A DNA stretch of 37,825 nucleotides from Hyphomicrobiales bacterium (GTDB lineage: Bacteria; Pseudomonadota; Alphaproteobacteria; Rhizobiales; Rhizobiaceae), in NCBI GenBank assembly GCA_900473045.1, contig UCKS01000064.1:1-37825 (forward strand), written 5' to 3'. Position 1 is the stretch's first letter, and the number at the start of each line of letters is the position of its first letter. The notes beneath the pieces are model-generated. The model ran no database searches. It was not told where the DNA came from and worked only from the letters and a program-made list of their open reading frames with translations. The translations under genes were made by a program, and so were the position numbers. Positions 7,910-16,315 of this stretch are shown here, one piece after another.

Positions 7910-8883
7910 GCACAACCACGACCGAAAACGCAAACACTCTCAAGCTGCGCACGACGCTCACGGCGCTTGGCATGCTGCCCGTACTCATCCTTCTGGCGAT
8001 CGGCTTCCATTTGCTCAGTGGCCGCTTCCTGAGCGTAAACAATCTGTCGATCGTCATGCAGCAGGCATCGATCAACACCGTTCTTGCCGCCGGTATGACC
8101 TTCGTTATCCTCACAGGTGGTATCGATCTGTCCGTCGGCTCAATCCTGGCGGCCTCCGCGATGGTCGCCGTGATCGTGTCACTGTTTCCCGATATCGGAA
8201 TGCTCGGCATCCCTGCGGCAATCGCCGTCGGACTGGCATGTGGCTTCGTCAACGGTTCGATTATCGCATTTCTCAAACTGCCGCCGTTCATCGTCACCCT
8301 CGGTTCACTGACCGCGATCCGCGGCGTCGCGCGTCTGCTGGGCAACGACACCACGGTCTTCAACCCGGATTTGCCGTTCGACTTCATCGGAAACGGGAGC
8401 GTCCTGGGAATACCTTGGCTAGCGATTATCGCTCTTGCGACAGTCCTGGTCTCCTGGTTTGTCCTCAAGCGCACCGTTCTCGGCACGTGGATCTATGCAG
8501 TCGGAGGCAATGTGGAAGCTGCCCGGCTGACCGGCATCAAGGTGCCGATTGTCCTGCTCTTTGTCTACAGCGTGTCGGGTCTGCTCGCAGGGCTTGGAGG
8601 CACTATGTCAGCCGCGCGTCTCTATGCTGCCAATGGCCTCCAGCTTGGGCAATCTTACGAACTCGACGCGATCGCGGCAGTCATACTTGGTGGCACGAGT
8701 TTTGTAGGCGGTGTCGGGTCCATCTGGGGGACATTGATTGGTGCGCTGATCATTGCCGTGCTGTCCAATGGGCTGATTCTCGTGGGTGTTTCCGACATCT
8801 GGCAGTACATCATCAAAGGTCTCGTCATCATCATCGCCGTCTGTCTCGACCGCTATCGGCTGAAAGGACTAAGCCGCACCTGA
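7906..8883 (+). CDS. Ribose-type sugar ABC importer, permease (RbsC-like)
   Basis: This 325-residue inner-membrane protein is almost entirely hydrophobic helices, with family blocks AGMTFVILTGGIDLSVGS, PPFIVTLGSLTAIRGVARLL, GNVEAARLTGIKV (cytoplasmic coupling loop) and AVILGGTSFVGGVGSIWGTL. CUT2 importers usually use one permease as a homodimer, so a single permease gene is sufficient. It follows the ATPase with an ATGA overlap. A 69-nt gap with a small hairpin separates it from the binding-protein gene. Confidence 0.95.
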   Translation: MSTTTTENANTLKLRTTLTALGMLPVLILLAIGFHLLSGRFLSVNNLSIVMQQASINTVLAAGMTFVILTGGIDLSVGSILAASAMVAVIVSLFPDIGMLGIPAAIAVGLACGFVNGSIIAFLKLPPFIVTLGSLTAIRGVARLLGNDTTVFNPDLPFDFIGNGSVLGIPWLAIIALATVLVSWFVLKRTVLGTWIYAVGGNVEAARLTGIKVPIVLLFVYSVSGLLAGLGGTMSAARLYAANGLQLGQSYELDAIAAVILGGTSFVGGVGSIWGTLIGALIIAVLSNGLILVGVSDIWQYIIKGLVIIIAVCLDRYRLKGLSRT

Positions 8884-8920
8884 TATGCGGCGAATGGAAC
8901 CGGATCACCGGGAAAACGAA

Positions 8921-8935
8921 GGCGCTGGGAGCGCC
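8921..8935 (+). promoter_or_regulatory. Small hairpin just upstream of the binding-protein gene
   Basis: GGCGCT and AGCGCC form a perfect 6-bp stem with a GGG loop, ending 5 nt before the GGAGGA ribosome binding site of the binding-protein gene. It could be a 5' stabilising or processing element that lets the binding protein be made in excess of the permease. No U-tract follows, so it is not a classic terminator. Confidence 0.4.
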
Positions 8936-8952
8936 ACAACGGAGGAAGACCA

Positions 8953-9891
8953 ATGCGTACAATTTCGAAACTGCTTCTCGGAACAGCGATTGCGGCAGCC
9001 ATGACCATGCCGGCATCCGCGAAAGATCTGCAGAAGATCGGCATCTCTGTCGGCTTGCTTGGCAACCCGTTTTTCGTTGCAACCATCAAGGGCATCGAGG
9101 ATCGTGCCAGGGAAATCAACCCGAACGTCGAAGTGACTTCGGTTTCGGCCGACTATGACCTCAACAAGCAGGTCTCGCAAATGGAAAGCTTCGTTGCGTC
9201 CGGCGTAGACATCATCATGCTGAATGCCGTTGACGCAAAGGCAATCGCGCCAGCGGTCAAAAAGGCTCAGGCGGCCGGTGTGATTGTCGCCGCGTTCGAC
9301 GTTTCGGCGCCAGGTGCAGACGTCACCGTCATGACCAACAACATCAAGGCCGGCGAAGAGGCTTGCCAGTACATCGTCGACCAGATCAAGGGAAAGGGTG
9401 ATGTCGTCATCATCAACGGACCGGCGTCTTCGTCGATCATCGATCGCGTGCAGGGGTGCAAGAATGTCCTGACCAAGAGCCCTGACATCAAGATCCTGTC
9501 CGACGATCAGAATGCTCAAGGCTCGCGCGACGGCGGCATGGCTGTGATGCAGGGACTGCTGACCCGCTTTGACAAGATCGACGCCGTATTCGCGATCAAC
9601 GATCCGACCGCAATCGGCGCCGAACTCGCAGCCAAGCAGCTGAACCGCAACGAGTTCTTCTTCACCGCTGTCGATGGCGCCCCGGATATCGAAAAGTCGC
9701 TTTCTAGCGGCAAGTCGATGATCAAGGCATCCGCTTCGCAGGACCCTTACACCATGGCCGGGGACTCCCTGACGCTGGCTGTTGAGCTCCTTAACGGCAA
9801 GAAGCCGGCACAGGACACGATCCTCCTCGACCCCAAGCTCATCACTGCCGATAACATCAAGGATTACAAGGGCTGGACTGCAGCTCGCTAA
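8953..9891 (+). CDS. Periplasmic sugar-binding protein of the ribose-type ABC importer
   Basis: This 312-residue protein has a Sec signal peptide (MRTISKLLLGTAIAAAMTMPASA, cleavage after ASA at residue 23), followed by a type I periplasmic binding fold (Peripla_BP_4 group): IGISVGLLGNPFF, the SADYDLNKQVSQMESFVASG block, the hinge-region DVVIINGPASSSIIDRVQG and IDAVFAINDPTAIGAELA. It delivers substrate to the permease and ATPase encoded upstream. A strong GGAGGA precedes the ATG by 6 nt. It is flanked by hairpins on both sides, which fits high, separately tuned expression. The ligand is probably a monosaccharide; which one is not visible. Confidence 0.94.
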   Translation: MRTISKLLLGTAIAAAMTMPASAKDLQKIGISVGLLGNPFFVATIKGIEDRAREINPNVEVTSVSADYDLNKQVSQMESFVASGVDIIMLNAVDAKAIAPAVKKAQAAGVIVAAFDVSAPGADVTVMTNNIKAGEEACQYIVDQIKGKGDVVIINGPASSSIIDRVQGCKNVLTKSPDIKILSDDQNAQGSRDGGMAVMQGLLTRFDKIDAVFAINDPTAIGAELAAKQLNRNEFFFTAVDGAPDIEKSLSSGKSMIKASASQDPYTMAGDSLTLAVELLNGKKPAQDTILLDPKLITADNIKDYKGWTAAR

Positions 9892-9905
9892 GGACTCCTC
9901 CCGAG

Positions 9906-9939
9906 TGACCCGCCGTCGTCGCTGTGGCGCGGCGGGTCA
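9906..9939 (+). promoter_or_regulatory. Intercistronic hairpin downstream of the binding-protein gene
   Basis: TGACCCGCCG (9906-9915) and CGGCGGGTCA (9930-9939) form a perfect 10-bp stem around a 14-nt loop. It lies 14 nt after the binding-protein stop and before the epimerase gene. There is no U-run, so it is more likely a 3' mRNA stabiliser or partial attenuator than a full terminator. Confidence 0.55.
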
Positions 9940-9974
9940 TGATCGAACACAAAAATCGCAGGAAACGTTGTCCC

Positions 9975-10871
9975 ATGTCCAAAATTGGCGTCCATTCCTT
10001 CGTCTGGAGCGCAGGCTCGTCGAAGGACGAGTTGGAAAATGCGCTCAGCAAGACGTATGACCTTGGCTACAAACTCATCGAATTTTCTTACCTCGATCCA
10101 AAGCAGGTGGATGTTAAATGGCTTTCTGGTCGTCTCAAGGAGCTCGATCTCGATGTCGCGATCAGCATGGGTCTTCCTTCCGAGGGTGACGTTTCGAGCA
10201 GCGATAAGTCGGTTGTCAACAACGGGCGGGACATACTCGATAAGGCCGTCGCTCTCGTCAGGGATCTCGGCGGCACCAAGCTCGCCGGCATCTTGAGTTC
10301 TGCCCATGGGAAACAGGAGCAGGCACTTACAAAGAAGGCTTGGGACACAAGCGTTTCAACCTTGTCGAAGGTGGCCGATCGAGCGAAGTCTGCGGGGGTG
10401 ACGCTGAACCTTGAGATCGTCAACCGCTTCGAGAGCAACATGCTCAACACGGCCTCTCAGGGGCTGGCGTATATCAAAGATACGGGGGCATCGAATGTTC
10501 TGCTGCATCTCGATACCTTCCACATGAACATCGAAGAGGCTGATGTTGGGTTAGCCATCCGTCACGCGGCCGACAAGATCGGCTACATGCACATTGGCGA
10601 GAGCCACCGTGGGTACCTTGGTACCGGCAACATCAACTTCGCAGGCATCTTCGATGCGCTGGTTGCGATAGGTTGGACAGACTACGTGACGTTCGAGTCA
10701 TTCTCGACCACAATCGTCGACAAAGATCTTTCGCTCAAGACCGCGATTTGGCGGAACCTCTGGGACGACAATGTGGCGTTGGCGCGACATGCCCGCAATT
10801 TTATTGAACTTGGCATGGAAACCGCAACGATCAAGGCGGCTTTGGTAAAGAAGGCGCATTTCGCGTTCTAA
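9975..10871 (+). CDS. D-tagatose/D-psicose 3-epimerase-family ketose epimerase (TIM barrel)
   Basis: This is a 298-residue xylose-isomerase-like TIM barrel. The four metal ligands of the ketose 3-epimerase family are recognisable: Glu in NLEIVNRFESNML, Asp in LHLDTFHMNIEE, His in MHIGESHRGYLGTG and Glu in YVTFESFST. The HLDTFHMNIEE and GESHRG blocks are close to those of Agrobacterium D-psicose 3-epimerase. These enzymes invert C3 of free ketoses using Mn or Co. I start at the ATG at 9975, 6-7 nt after AGGAAACG; an upstream alternative at 9924 lies inside the hairpin and is unlikely. As last gene of the importer operon it presumably converts the imported sugar, or its ketose form, into the kinase substrate. 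Related proteins also include tetrulose-phosphate isomerases, so a phosphorylated substrate is possible. Confidence 0.87.
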   Translation: MSKIGVHSFVWSAGSSKDELENALSKTYDLGYKLIEFSYLDPKQVDVKWLSGRLKELDLDVAISMGLPSEGDVSSSDKSVVNNGRDILDKAVALVRDLGGTKLAGILSSAHGKQEQALTKKAWDTSVSTLSKVADRAKSAGVTLNLEIVNRFESNMLNTASQGLAYIKDTGASNVLLHLDTFHMNIEEADVGLAIRHAADKIGYMHIGESHRGYLGTGNINFAGIFDALVAIGWTDYVTFESFSTTIVDKDLSLKTAIWRNLWDDNVALARHARNFIELGMETATIKAALVKKAHFAF

Positions 10872-11625
10872 GCGATGGTTTCAATGCCTGGCGGGTCGGC
10901 TGAGCATCCCCTTAATCGACACAACATGGCAATGGCGGCAAATCCTTGAGCAGCATCTGCCAACGGCCGCCCGAGTGCGCCAATAGCGGATCGTTCAAAA
11001 ACTCGCGCAAATCCGTCTCGATTGGAGGACCGAGCCTGGTCTCGCCGGGCAGGGATCGCGACAGGCGCGATGACCGCCGGCATGATTGTACAGAGCGAGT
11101 CATGACCGTTGTGGATACTGGAATGGTCATCGTGGCTTTCGGGAACATCGCCGCGGTTACCGGCGCCACACCGACAGCTACTACTACGCTCCACCCGTCT
11201 TCGAACTCTTCATCCGATAACAACAAGAAGCCGCCGCGCCTGGGACAGCGGCTCATTGCTGGCCTGAAGTGTTTCCAACATTTTGATCCTCAGCAGGCTG
11301 CGGTTTTCACGGTACCGGAGGTTCAGGCGGGCGGGTCTGTTGGGGCGCGATGCAGCCCACCGGAGAAACGGGGACAATGGCTAAAGACATGCATAACGCA
11401 CCGCTTGCAGGGCGCTTCCGTTCATTTCAGAGCTCTCCGTTGAGACAGAAGACTGAGAGCGCGACGCCCAGAAACAGCGGCGCCACGCCCGTTACGGGTC
11501 GACCGAGGAGAACCTTATAGCCGGGATCGAACAAACGGTTTCGAAATCCTAGGTGCGTTCCTGATCATCGGAACCGTCGCGCAGTCCACTCGGCACCACG
11601 CACCGTCACTGAATGACGATGACTG
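10872..11625. other. Intergenic stretch without an intact gene, apparently decayed
   Basis: These 754 nt lie between two loci whose last genes converge. Open frames exist on both strands, but none has a recognisable domain, a good ribosome binding site or consistent composition. One segment (11086-11220) reads like the tail of a small rhizobial secreted protein, listed separately. On the minus strand, about 11430-11530 reads as a hydrophobic tail (GVAPLFLGVALSVF) ending in TGA. It may be the remnant of a membrane protein, but I cannot assign it. Confidence 0.5.
11086..11220 (+). pseudogene. Remnant of a small Trp/Tyr/Arg-rich rhizobial secreted protein
   Basis: In this frame the sequence reads CGYWNGHRGFREHRRGYRR and then SYYYAPPVFELFIR before TAA. 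That Gly/Arg/His/Tyr-rich tail ending in a YYYxPPxF-like motif is common in short secreted proteins of rhizobia. The frame is closed by a stop at 11083-11085. The neighbouring frame just upstream (RDRDRRDDRRHDC) looks like the continuing N-terminal side, which implies a frameshift. No signal peptide could be joined to it. Recognition is from memory of the general pattern only. Confidence 0.35.
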
Positions 11626-12447
11626 TCAAACCTCCCTGGCGATCGTCTCAAGTAACAGCATGCCTGTGGAACTGGCCGAAAGACCGAGGTCACGCACGCT
11701 GCTCATGTGGTTGCCACCAGCGATTGATCTCTTTGACACCGCTTGAGCCTGCATCTCCAGCATCATCACAAAATCGTTTGCCTGCTTGTGAAAAGGAGGA
11801 GTTTCTTCCGCACCCACCGCGACGGTCACGCGGCAGTCACGTTCAAACGATTGCGACATCGGCGAAAAAGCCAATACCTCCTCATCCGTGATGCCGATTT
11901 CGTCAGCCAAGAACGACCTTTGAAGCGGCTTGAGGTCGTAGAGTCCGCCCAGCAGAAGGGCCGCAGCGATACCTGACCGCTCTTCCTGTTCGCTGAATAG
12001 AAACGTCGCAAGGTGTGCTCCTGCCGAATGCCCGCTCACGGTCAGGCGCGACGGGTCGCCGCCGTACGTACTGATGTTATCAACCACCCATCGCTTTGCC
12101 CGGCGTACCTGGTCAATTAGGACACCCATGCGGACACTCGGCATCAGGGCATAATCGACGATGACAGCGATAGCCCCAGCGTTCGTCACCGTGTTGGCAA
12201 CGTAGGAAAAGTCTCGTTTCGAGAACATCCTCCAGTAGCCGCCGTGAATAAACATATGCACGGGTAAATTTTCCCGCGCGCCTTCCGGGAAAAAGATGTC
12301 GACGGTCTCGGATGGACCGTCGCCATAGGGAACGTCCGCTGCCATGGGTAAGCTGTCGCGGGTCCGGGCGCTTGACGCGACAATCTCCTCAACGATCGCA
12401 TCGAACTCGGCGACATGTGCTCGAATGCGGAACGGGTCATTTTCCAA
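11626..12447 (-). CDS. Alpha/beta hydrolase (kynurenine formamidase/esterase-like)
   Basis: This 273-residue hydrolase has the oxyanion-hole motif HGGYW (about residues 87-91), the nucleophile elbow GHSAG near 138-142 (Ser nucleophile), a likely acid in VGAEETPPF near 212 and the catalytic His in GGNHMSS near 243. The pattern matches the HSL/formamidase-like branch, which cleaves small esters, N-formyl amides or lactones in the cytoplasm. No signal peptide is present. It is the last gene of a leftward operon, 20 nt after the aldehyde dehydrogenase stop. In that setting it may open a lactone, ester or amide to feed the dehydrogenases. Kynurenine formamidase itself is unlikely, since no other kynurenine gene is near. 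Confidence 0.83.
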   Translation of the reverse strand: MENDPFRIRAHVAEFDAIVEEIVASSARTRDSLPMAADVPYGDGPSETVDIFFPEGARENLPVHMFIHGGYWRMFSKRDFSYVANTVTNAGAIAVIVDYALMPSVRMGVLIDQVRRAKRWVVDNISTYGGDPSRLTVSGHSAGAHLATFLFSEQEERSGIAAALLLGGLYDLKPLQRSFLADEIGITDEEVLAFSPMSQSFERDCRVTVAVGAEETPPFHKQANDFVMMLEMQAQAVSKRSIAGGNHMSSVRDLGLSASSTGMLLLETIAREV

Positions 12448-12467
12448 AGCTTCCGCTCCTCGCGTTT

Positions 12468-13955
12468 CTAAAAGCTGGTAGCGATATATTTCGCTTCCAT
12501 GAATTCAGCAATGCCATGGTGCTGCCCGCCTTCACGTCCGAGACCGCTCTGCTTGACACCTCCAAAGGGGGCAGCCGGGTCCGAGACCAACCCTCTGTTC
12601 AAAGCGATCATCCCTGCTTCCAGGGCGGAGGCGACGCGCAGGCCGCGACCAACATCACGCGTATAGACGTAGGCGGCTAGACCATATTCTGTATCGTTGG
12701 CGCGGCTGACAGCTTCCTCCTCGGTTTCGAAACGATAGAGTGGCGCGACCGGACCGAAGATTTCTTCGTGCGCCATCTCGCAGGTGGCTGAAACGTCGAC
12801 CAGAACAGTTGGTGGGTAGAAGAAACCGGGTCCTTCCGGTGCTTCTCCACCGCATAGAACACGCGCACCCTTCGTTTTCGACTCCTCAACCAGGTGGCCA
12901 ATCTTTTCGACGGCCTTGCTGGTAATCATCGGCCCGCACTCGGTGGCCCCATCAGTGCCTGCGCCGACCTTCAACGCGGCCATGCGTTTCGACAGGCCTT
13001 CCGCAAAAGCGTCGTATATTCCTGACTGGACATAGAAGCGGTTGGCGGCGGTGCAGGCTTCTCCGGCATTACGCATCTTGGCGATCATCGCGCCGTCCAG
13101 CGAGGCTTCCAGGTCCGCGTCATCAAAGACGACAAAGGGCGCATTGCCGCCGAGTTCCATCGAACAGGAGATCACGTGTTTTGCCGCTTCCGCCAGTAGA
13201 TGGCGGCCCACACCCGTCGATCCGGTGAATGACAGTTTCCTGACACGGGGATCCGACAGTATTTCGGCGGTGACAGGACCTGGTGTGCTGGTTGTGATCA
13301 CATTGACGACACCCGGCGGCACCCCGGCTTCTTCGTAGATCGCTGCGAGCGCGTAGGCCGTCAGCGGCGTTTCACTAGCAGGCTTGAGAATGACGGTGCA
13401 CCCGGCCGCCAAGGCAGGCGCAATTTTCCGGGTTGCCATGGCTGCAGGAAAATTCCAGGGGGTTATAAGCAGGCAAGTTCCGATCGGCTGGTAATCGACG
13501 ATGATGCGGTTTGTCCCTGCAGGTGCGATCCCGAATTCCCCGGTAATCCGAACAGCTTCTTCCGCGTTCCACCGGAAGAATTCAGCGGCATAGGCGACTT
13601 CCCCGCGGGCATCGCGCAGGGCTTTGCCGTTTTCCATCGAGATCAAGGTCGCGAGCATCTCAGACCGCTCGACCATAAGTTCGAAACAACGGCGCAGGAT
13701 TTCAGAACGCTTGCGGGGGGGGGTTGCACGCCATAACGGCGCCGCCGCCGCTGCGGCTTCAATGGCGATGCGGGCGTCCTCGACGGTCGCGTCCGGCACA
13801 GACGTCAGACGTTCGCCGGTCGAAGGGTCCACGACGTCGATTGTCTGGCCACCGTGCGATGGTTTCCAGCTTCCGTCAATGTAAAGTCCTCGCGAGGCAG
13901 CATCGATGTCTGGCGCCTGATTGGCGAGCTGGGATGTTTTTTGTGCAATGGTCAT
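12468..13955 (-). CDS. NAD(P)-dependent aldehyde dehydrogenase, succinate-semialdehyde dehydrogenase-like
   Basis: This 495-residue protein has a complete ALDH pattern: TPWNFPAAMATRKIAPALAA, the nucleotide-fold FTGSTGVGR, the general base Glu in CSMELGGNAPFVVF and the nucleophile Cys in GEACTAANRFYVQ near residue 300, then EEIFGPVAPLYRF. The NRF after the catalytic Cys and the C-terminal GGVKQSGLGREGG are usual in GabD-type enzymes. It oxidises an aldehyde, perhaps one produced by the iron-type alcohol dehydrogenase encoded just upstream in the same operon (15 nt gap). The start has GAGGAAACG before the ATG. A run of nine C on the coding strand (13715-13723 on the plus strand) falls in the ATPPRKR codons. 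Confidence 0.92.
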   Translation of the reverse strand: MTIAQKTSQLANQAPDIDAASRGLYIDGSWKPSHGGQTIDVVDPSTGERLTSVPDATVEDARIAIEAAAAAAPLWRATPPRKRSEILRRCFELMVERSEMLATLISMENGKALRDARGEVAYAAEFFRWNAEEAVRITGEFGIAPAGTNRIIVDYQPIGTCLLITPWNFPAAMATRKIAPALAAGCTVILKPASETPLTAYALAAIYEEAGVPPGVVNVITTSTPGPVTAEILSDPRVRKLSFTGSTGVGRHLLAEAAKHVISCSMELGGNAPFVVFDDADLEASLDGAMIAKMRNAGEACTAANRFYVQSGIYDAFAEGLSKRMAALKVGAGTDGATECGPMITSKAVEKIGHLVEESKTKGARVLCGGEAPEGPGFFYPPTVLVDVSATCEMAHEEIFGPVAPLYRFETEEEAVSRANDTEYGLAAYVYTRDVGRGLRVASALEAGMIALNRGLVSDPAAPFGGVKQSGLGREGGQHHGIAEFMEAKYIATSF

Positions 13956-13970
13956 GTCGTTTCCTCGAAG

Positions 13971-15197
13971 TCAGATGGCGGAAGCGGCGAAGTCGCCGTC
14001 ATAAGCCGCTCTCACGAGACGCTTCATCGCGTCGAGATCGAACGGCCTGGGGTTGTTCTTGATCAGTCTATCGATGCCGAAAGCCTGCTCCGCGGTCCAA
14101 TCGACCTTGTCGGCAGGCAGGCCCAGCTCGGCGAGCGTTGGAGTAATGCCGATCGCGGCGAACAGTCTACGGATCTCGTCAATAGCTGCCGTTGCCCTCT
14201 GCTCCGCGTCCTGGTTCTGGTTACCGAGGCCTAGCGCGGAACCGATCTGCGCCATCTCAATGGCTGACGTCGACTTATTGTAATTCATCACGTATGGCAT
14301 CATGGTTGCCACGCCGAGACCGTGCGCTGTATGGGTTAGCGCTCCGGCAGGGTATTGGATGGCATGGGCTGCGGCGGTCCCTGCGGTCCCAAAGGCGCAG
14401 CCTGCAGCCAATGCTCCCATCATGACATCAGCTCTCGCGTCCTCGTCAGCTCCATCCTTGCAAGCCTTTTCCAGGCTGCGTCCGAGGAGTTTGATGGCGA
14501 GAAGCGCAAAGTGGTCGGTGAGAGCACTCTTTCCGATGAACACATGATCCTGGGCCAAGGCGTGGTCGGATCCCCTTCGTGCCGCGGTGAATGCTTCGAT
14601 GGCATGTGTAAGGGCGTCTGCGCCCGCCACCGCCGTCAAACCGGGCGGACACGTCATCGTCAGATCGGGATCGCAGATCGCCGCTGTCGCTATCAGGTAC
14701 GGACTGGAAATTCCGACCTTAAGCGTGCGTTCGGAGTCGGAAATCACAGCAACTGGCGTCACTTCGGAACCAGTGCCAGCCGTGGTGGGAACAGCGATGA
14801 TCGGTAGTATCGGTCCCGGAACTTTAAATTCACCGTAATAGTCCTGAAGGCGCCCCCCGTGGCTCAAAAGGAGGGCTGCGCATTTGGCCATATCCAGGCA
14901 ACTCCCCCCTCCAATGCCGATCACCATGTCAGGACCGAACGCGCGGGCATCGGCGACGCAAACAGCGACGGTCTCCTGCGGGACGTCCGGGAGGACGGCG
15001 TCGTAAATCAAAACCTCGACAAATTCAGCTTCCAGGGCATTGACGATTTCCGCAAAAGTCGATGTTGCCGCAAAACGCTCGTCGGTGCAGATCAGGGCTC
15101 GTTTCCCAAGCCTGGCAGCGACCTTTGGCAATGCATGACGCTGTCCTTTGCCAAACAGAATTTCGTGTGGGAGCCGGATGGCGGCAAAAAGGGTCAT
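13971..15197 (-). CDS. Iron-containing (group III) alcohol dehydrogenase
   Basis: The protein has 408 residues. The NAD-binding block is GIGGGSCLDMAKCAALL, followed by IAVPTTAGTGSEVTPVAVI. Metal-binding residues sit in the usual places: Asp of the CDPDLTMTCPP region, DALTHAIEAFT, and the two His of HAIQYPAGALTHTAHG. I choose the ATG at 15197, which overlaps the stop of the preceding Ldh2-type gene as ATGA; an earlier start at 15257 would run 60 nt into that gene. The family oxidises alcohols, diols and 4-hydroxybutyrate. Pairing with a succinate-semialdehyde-type ALDH resembles 4-hydroxybutyrate modules, but substrate remains open. Confidence 0.9.
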   Translation of the reverse strand: MTLFAAIRLPHEILFGKGQRHALPKVAARLGKRALICTDERFAATSTFAEIVNALEAEFVEVLIYDAVLPDVPQETVAVCVADARAFGPDMVIGIGGGSCLDMAKCAALLLSHGGRLQDYYGEFKVPGPILPIIAVPTTAGTGSEVTPVAVISDSERTLKVGISSPYLIATAAICDPDLTMTCPPGLTAVAGADALTHAIEAFTAARRGSDHALAQDHVFIGKSALTDHFALLAIKLLGRSLEKACKDGADEDARADVMMGALAAGCAFGTAGTAAAHAIQYPAGALTHTAHGLGVATMMPYVMNYNKSTSAIEMAQIGSALGLGNQNQDAEQRATAAIDEIRRLFAAIGITPTLAELGLPADKVDWTAEQAFGIDRLIKNNPRPFDLDAMKRLVRAAYDGDFAASAI

Positions 15198-16228
15198 CGT
15201 GCATGTCCTTTGGAGAGCGATTTGGTCGTATGAGTAAGGGCGTTGAGGTCTTGCCATAGCTTTGGAGCAATCTCGAAACCCTTGATAAGCGCTTCGGATC
15301 GCCTAGCAGCCGCGCCGTCGCCGGGCACAGCGACAGGTGTATTTGCTTTCGAGGGGGGAGAGGCGCGGACCAAGTCCAGATAGGCTGCAAGTCGCACCAT
15401 CAGATCGGGCTGCATGCCAATGTCGATTGCGATAAACACGTCCCCCTTGTTGCAAACCATGTCCGCATCAAGCGTGCCTCGAACGTCTGGTGCTAAAGCC
15501 GAGCCCGCCAAGGCAGCGACGAGGAGTTCAAGAGCCATGCCCAGAGCATAGCCCTTGGCGTCGCCGAACGGAGCAATCGCTCCCTTCGTGGCGCGAGCTG
15601 CGTCGGTGGTGGGCTGGCCTGTTTCATCTCGCGCCCACCCAAGCGGGATCGACAATCCGTTGGCCGCATGATGGTGAATTTTACCCATGGAGACGACGCC
15701 CGTGGCAAGATCGACCACCATCGGCCGGTTCGCAGTCGGGACAGCAATCGCCAAAGGATTGGTTCCAAGGACAGCCCGTGTGCCGCCGAAGGGATGGACC
15801 AGTGCCTCGCTCGACGATAGCGCGATGCCAACTTGGCCGCGGGTCGCGAGCCACTCGACATAATAGGCAAGCATTCCCAGATGGTTCGAGTTGCGGATGC
15901 CGCATATGGCGACGCCAGAGCTCTCTGCCCGCTCGCTCAACTGTTTCAGCGCTGATATAGCCACGACTGGCCCTAGTCCTTTGTGGCCGTCGACCTCCAA
16001 AAATGACGGAGAGCGCCAGATCGCTTTGCCTTCAGTTTGAGGGTCAATAAGGCCACCTTCAATCCGTGTCAGGATTCGAGGTAACCGTTGAAGGCCGTGC
16101 GACGGATGGCCTTTGAGCTCCGCATCGACGAGCACCTGCGCCTGCAGCGAAGCGTGCGCAGACGGGGCGTCGCGCTGCTCCAGAAGGTTGGAAACCAACT
16201 GTACCGCATCCTCTCGTACCACCCTCAT
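15194..16228 (-). CDS. Malate/L-lactate dehydrogenase-family (Ldh2) oxidoreductase
   Basis: The 344 residues match the Ldh_2 family (YlbC, YiaK, ComC, ureidoglycolate dehydrogenase), a NAD(P) fold distinct from classical malate dehydrogenases. Signatures are the N-terminal ELKGHPSHGLQRLPRIL, with the catalytic-type His in HPSHG near residue 59, the RNSNHLGMLAYYVEW block, GTNPLAIAVPT, VVDLATGVVSMGKI and GAIAPFGDAKGYALGMALELL. The enzyme interconverts 2-hydroxy and 2-keto acids. It is first in the leftward operon and faces the GntR regulator across about 90 nt. One member, ComC, acts on sulfolactate. That is only a hint, though notable given the sulfonate-like operon at the other end of the window. 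Confidence 0.9.
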   Translation of the reverse strand: MRVVREDAVQLVSNLLEQRDAPSAHASLQAQVLVDAELKGHPSHGLQRLPRILTRIEGGLIDPQTEGKAIWRSPSFLEVDGHKGLGPVVAISALKQLSERAESSGVAICGIRNSNHLGMLAYYVEWLATRGQVGIALSSSEALVHPFGGTRAVLGTNPLAIAVPTANRPMVVDLATGVVSMGKIHHHAANGLSIPLGWARDETGQPTTDAARATKGAIAPFGDAKGYALGMALELLVAALAGSALAPDVRGTLDADMVCNKGDVFIAIDIGMQPDLMVRLAAYLDLVRASPPSKANTPVAVPGDGAAARRSEALIKGFEIAPKLWQDLNALTHTTKSLSKGHAR

Positions 16229-16315
16229 GAAGTCTCCAATATAAAATCGTATAGGATATGGGATTGCATATAGGGCACCATCGTGTTAGCTGTCGATCAT
16301 GTCAAGAGGCAAGAT
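16229..16315. promoter_or_regulatory. Divergent promoter/operator region of locus 2
   Basis: This short A/T-rich region separates the Ldh2-type gene from the GntR gene. TATAGG occurs twice, at 16250-16255 and 16269-16274, 19 bp apart, within the related words ATCGTATAGGAT and ATTGCATATAGG. Such boxes could be the site of the FadR-type regulator controlling both operons. GAGGCAAG just before 16316 is the ribosome binding site that decides the GntR start. Confidence 0.4.

Noticed and set aside
10946..11443. Plus-strand frame of 165 codons in the gap between loci 1 and 2
   Set aside because: Its start has no ribosome site, the composition changes along the frame, and the recognisable segment lies in a different frame.
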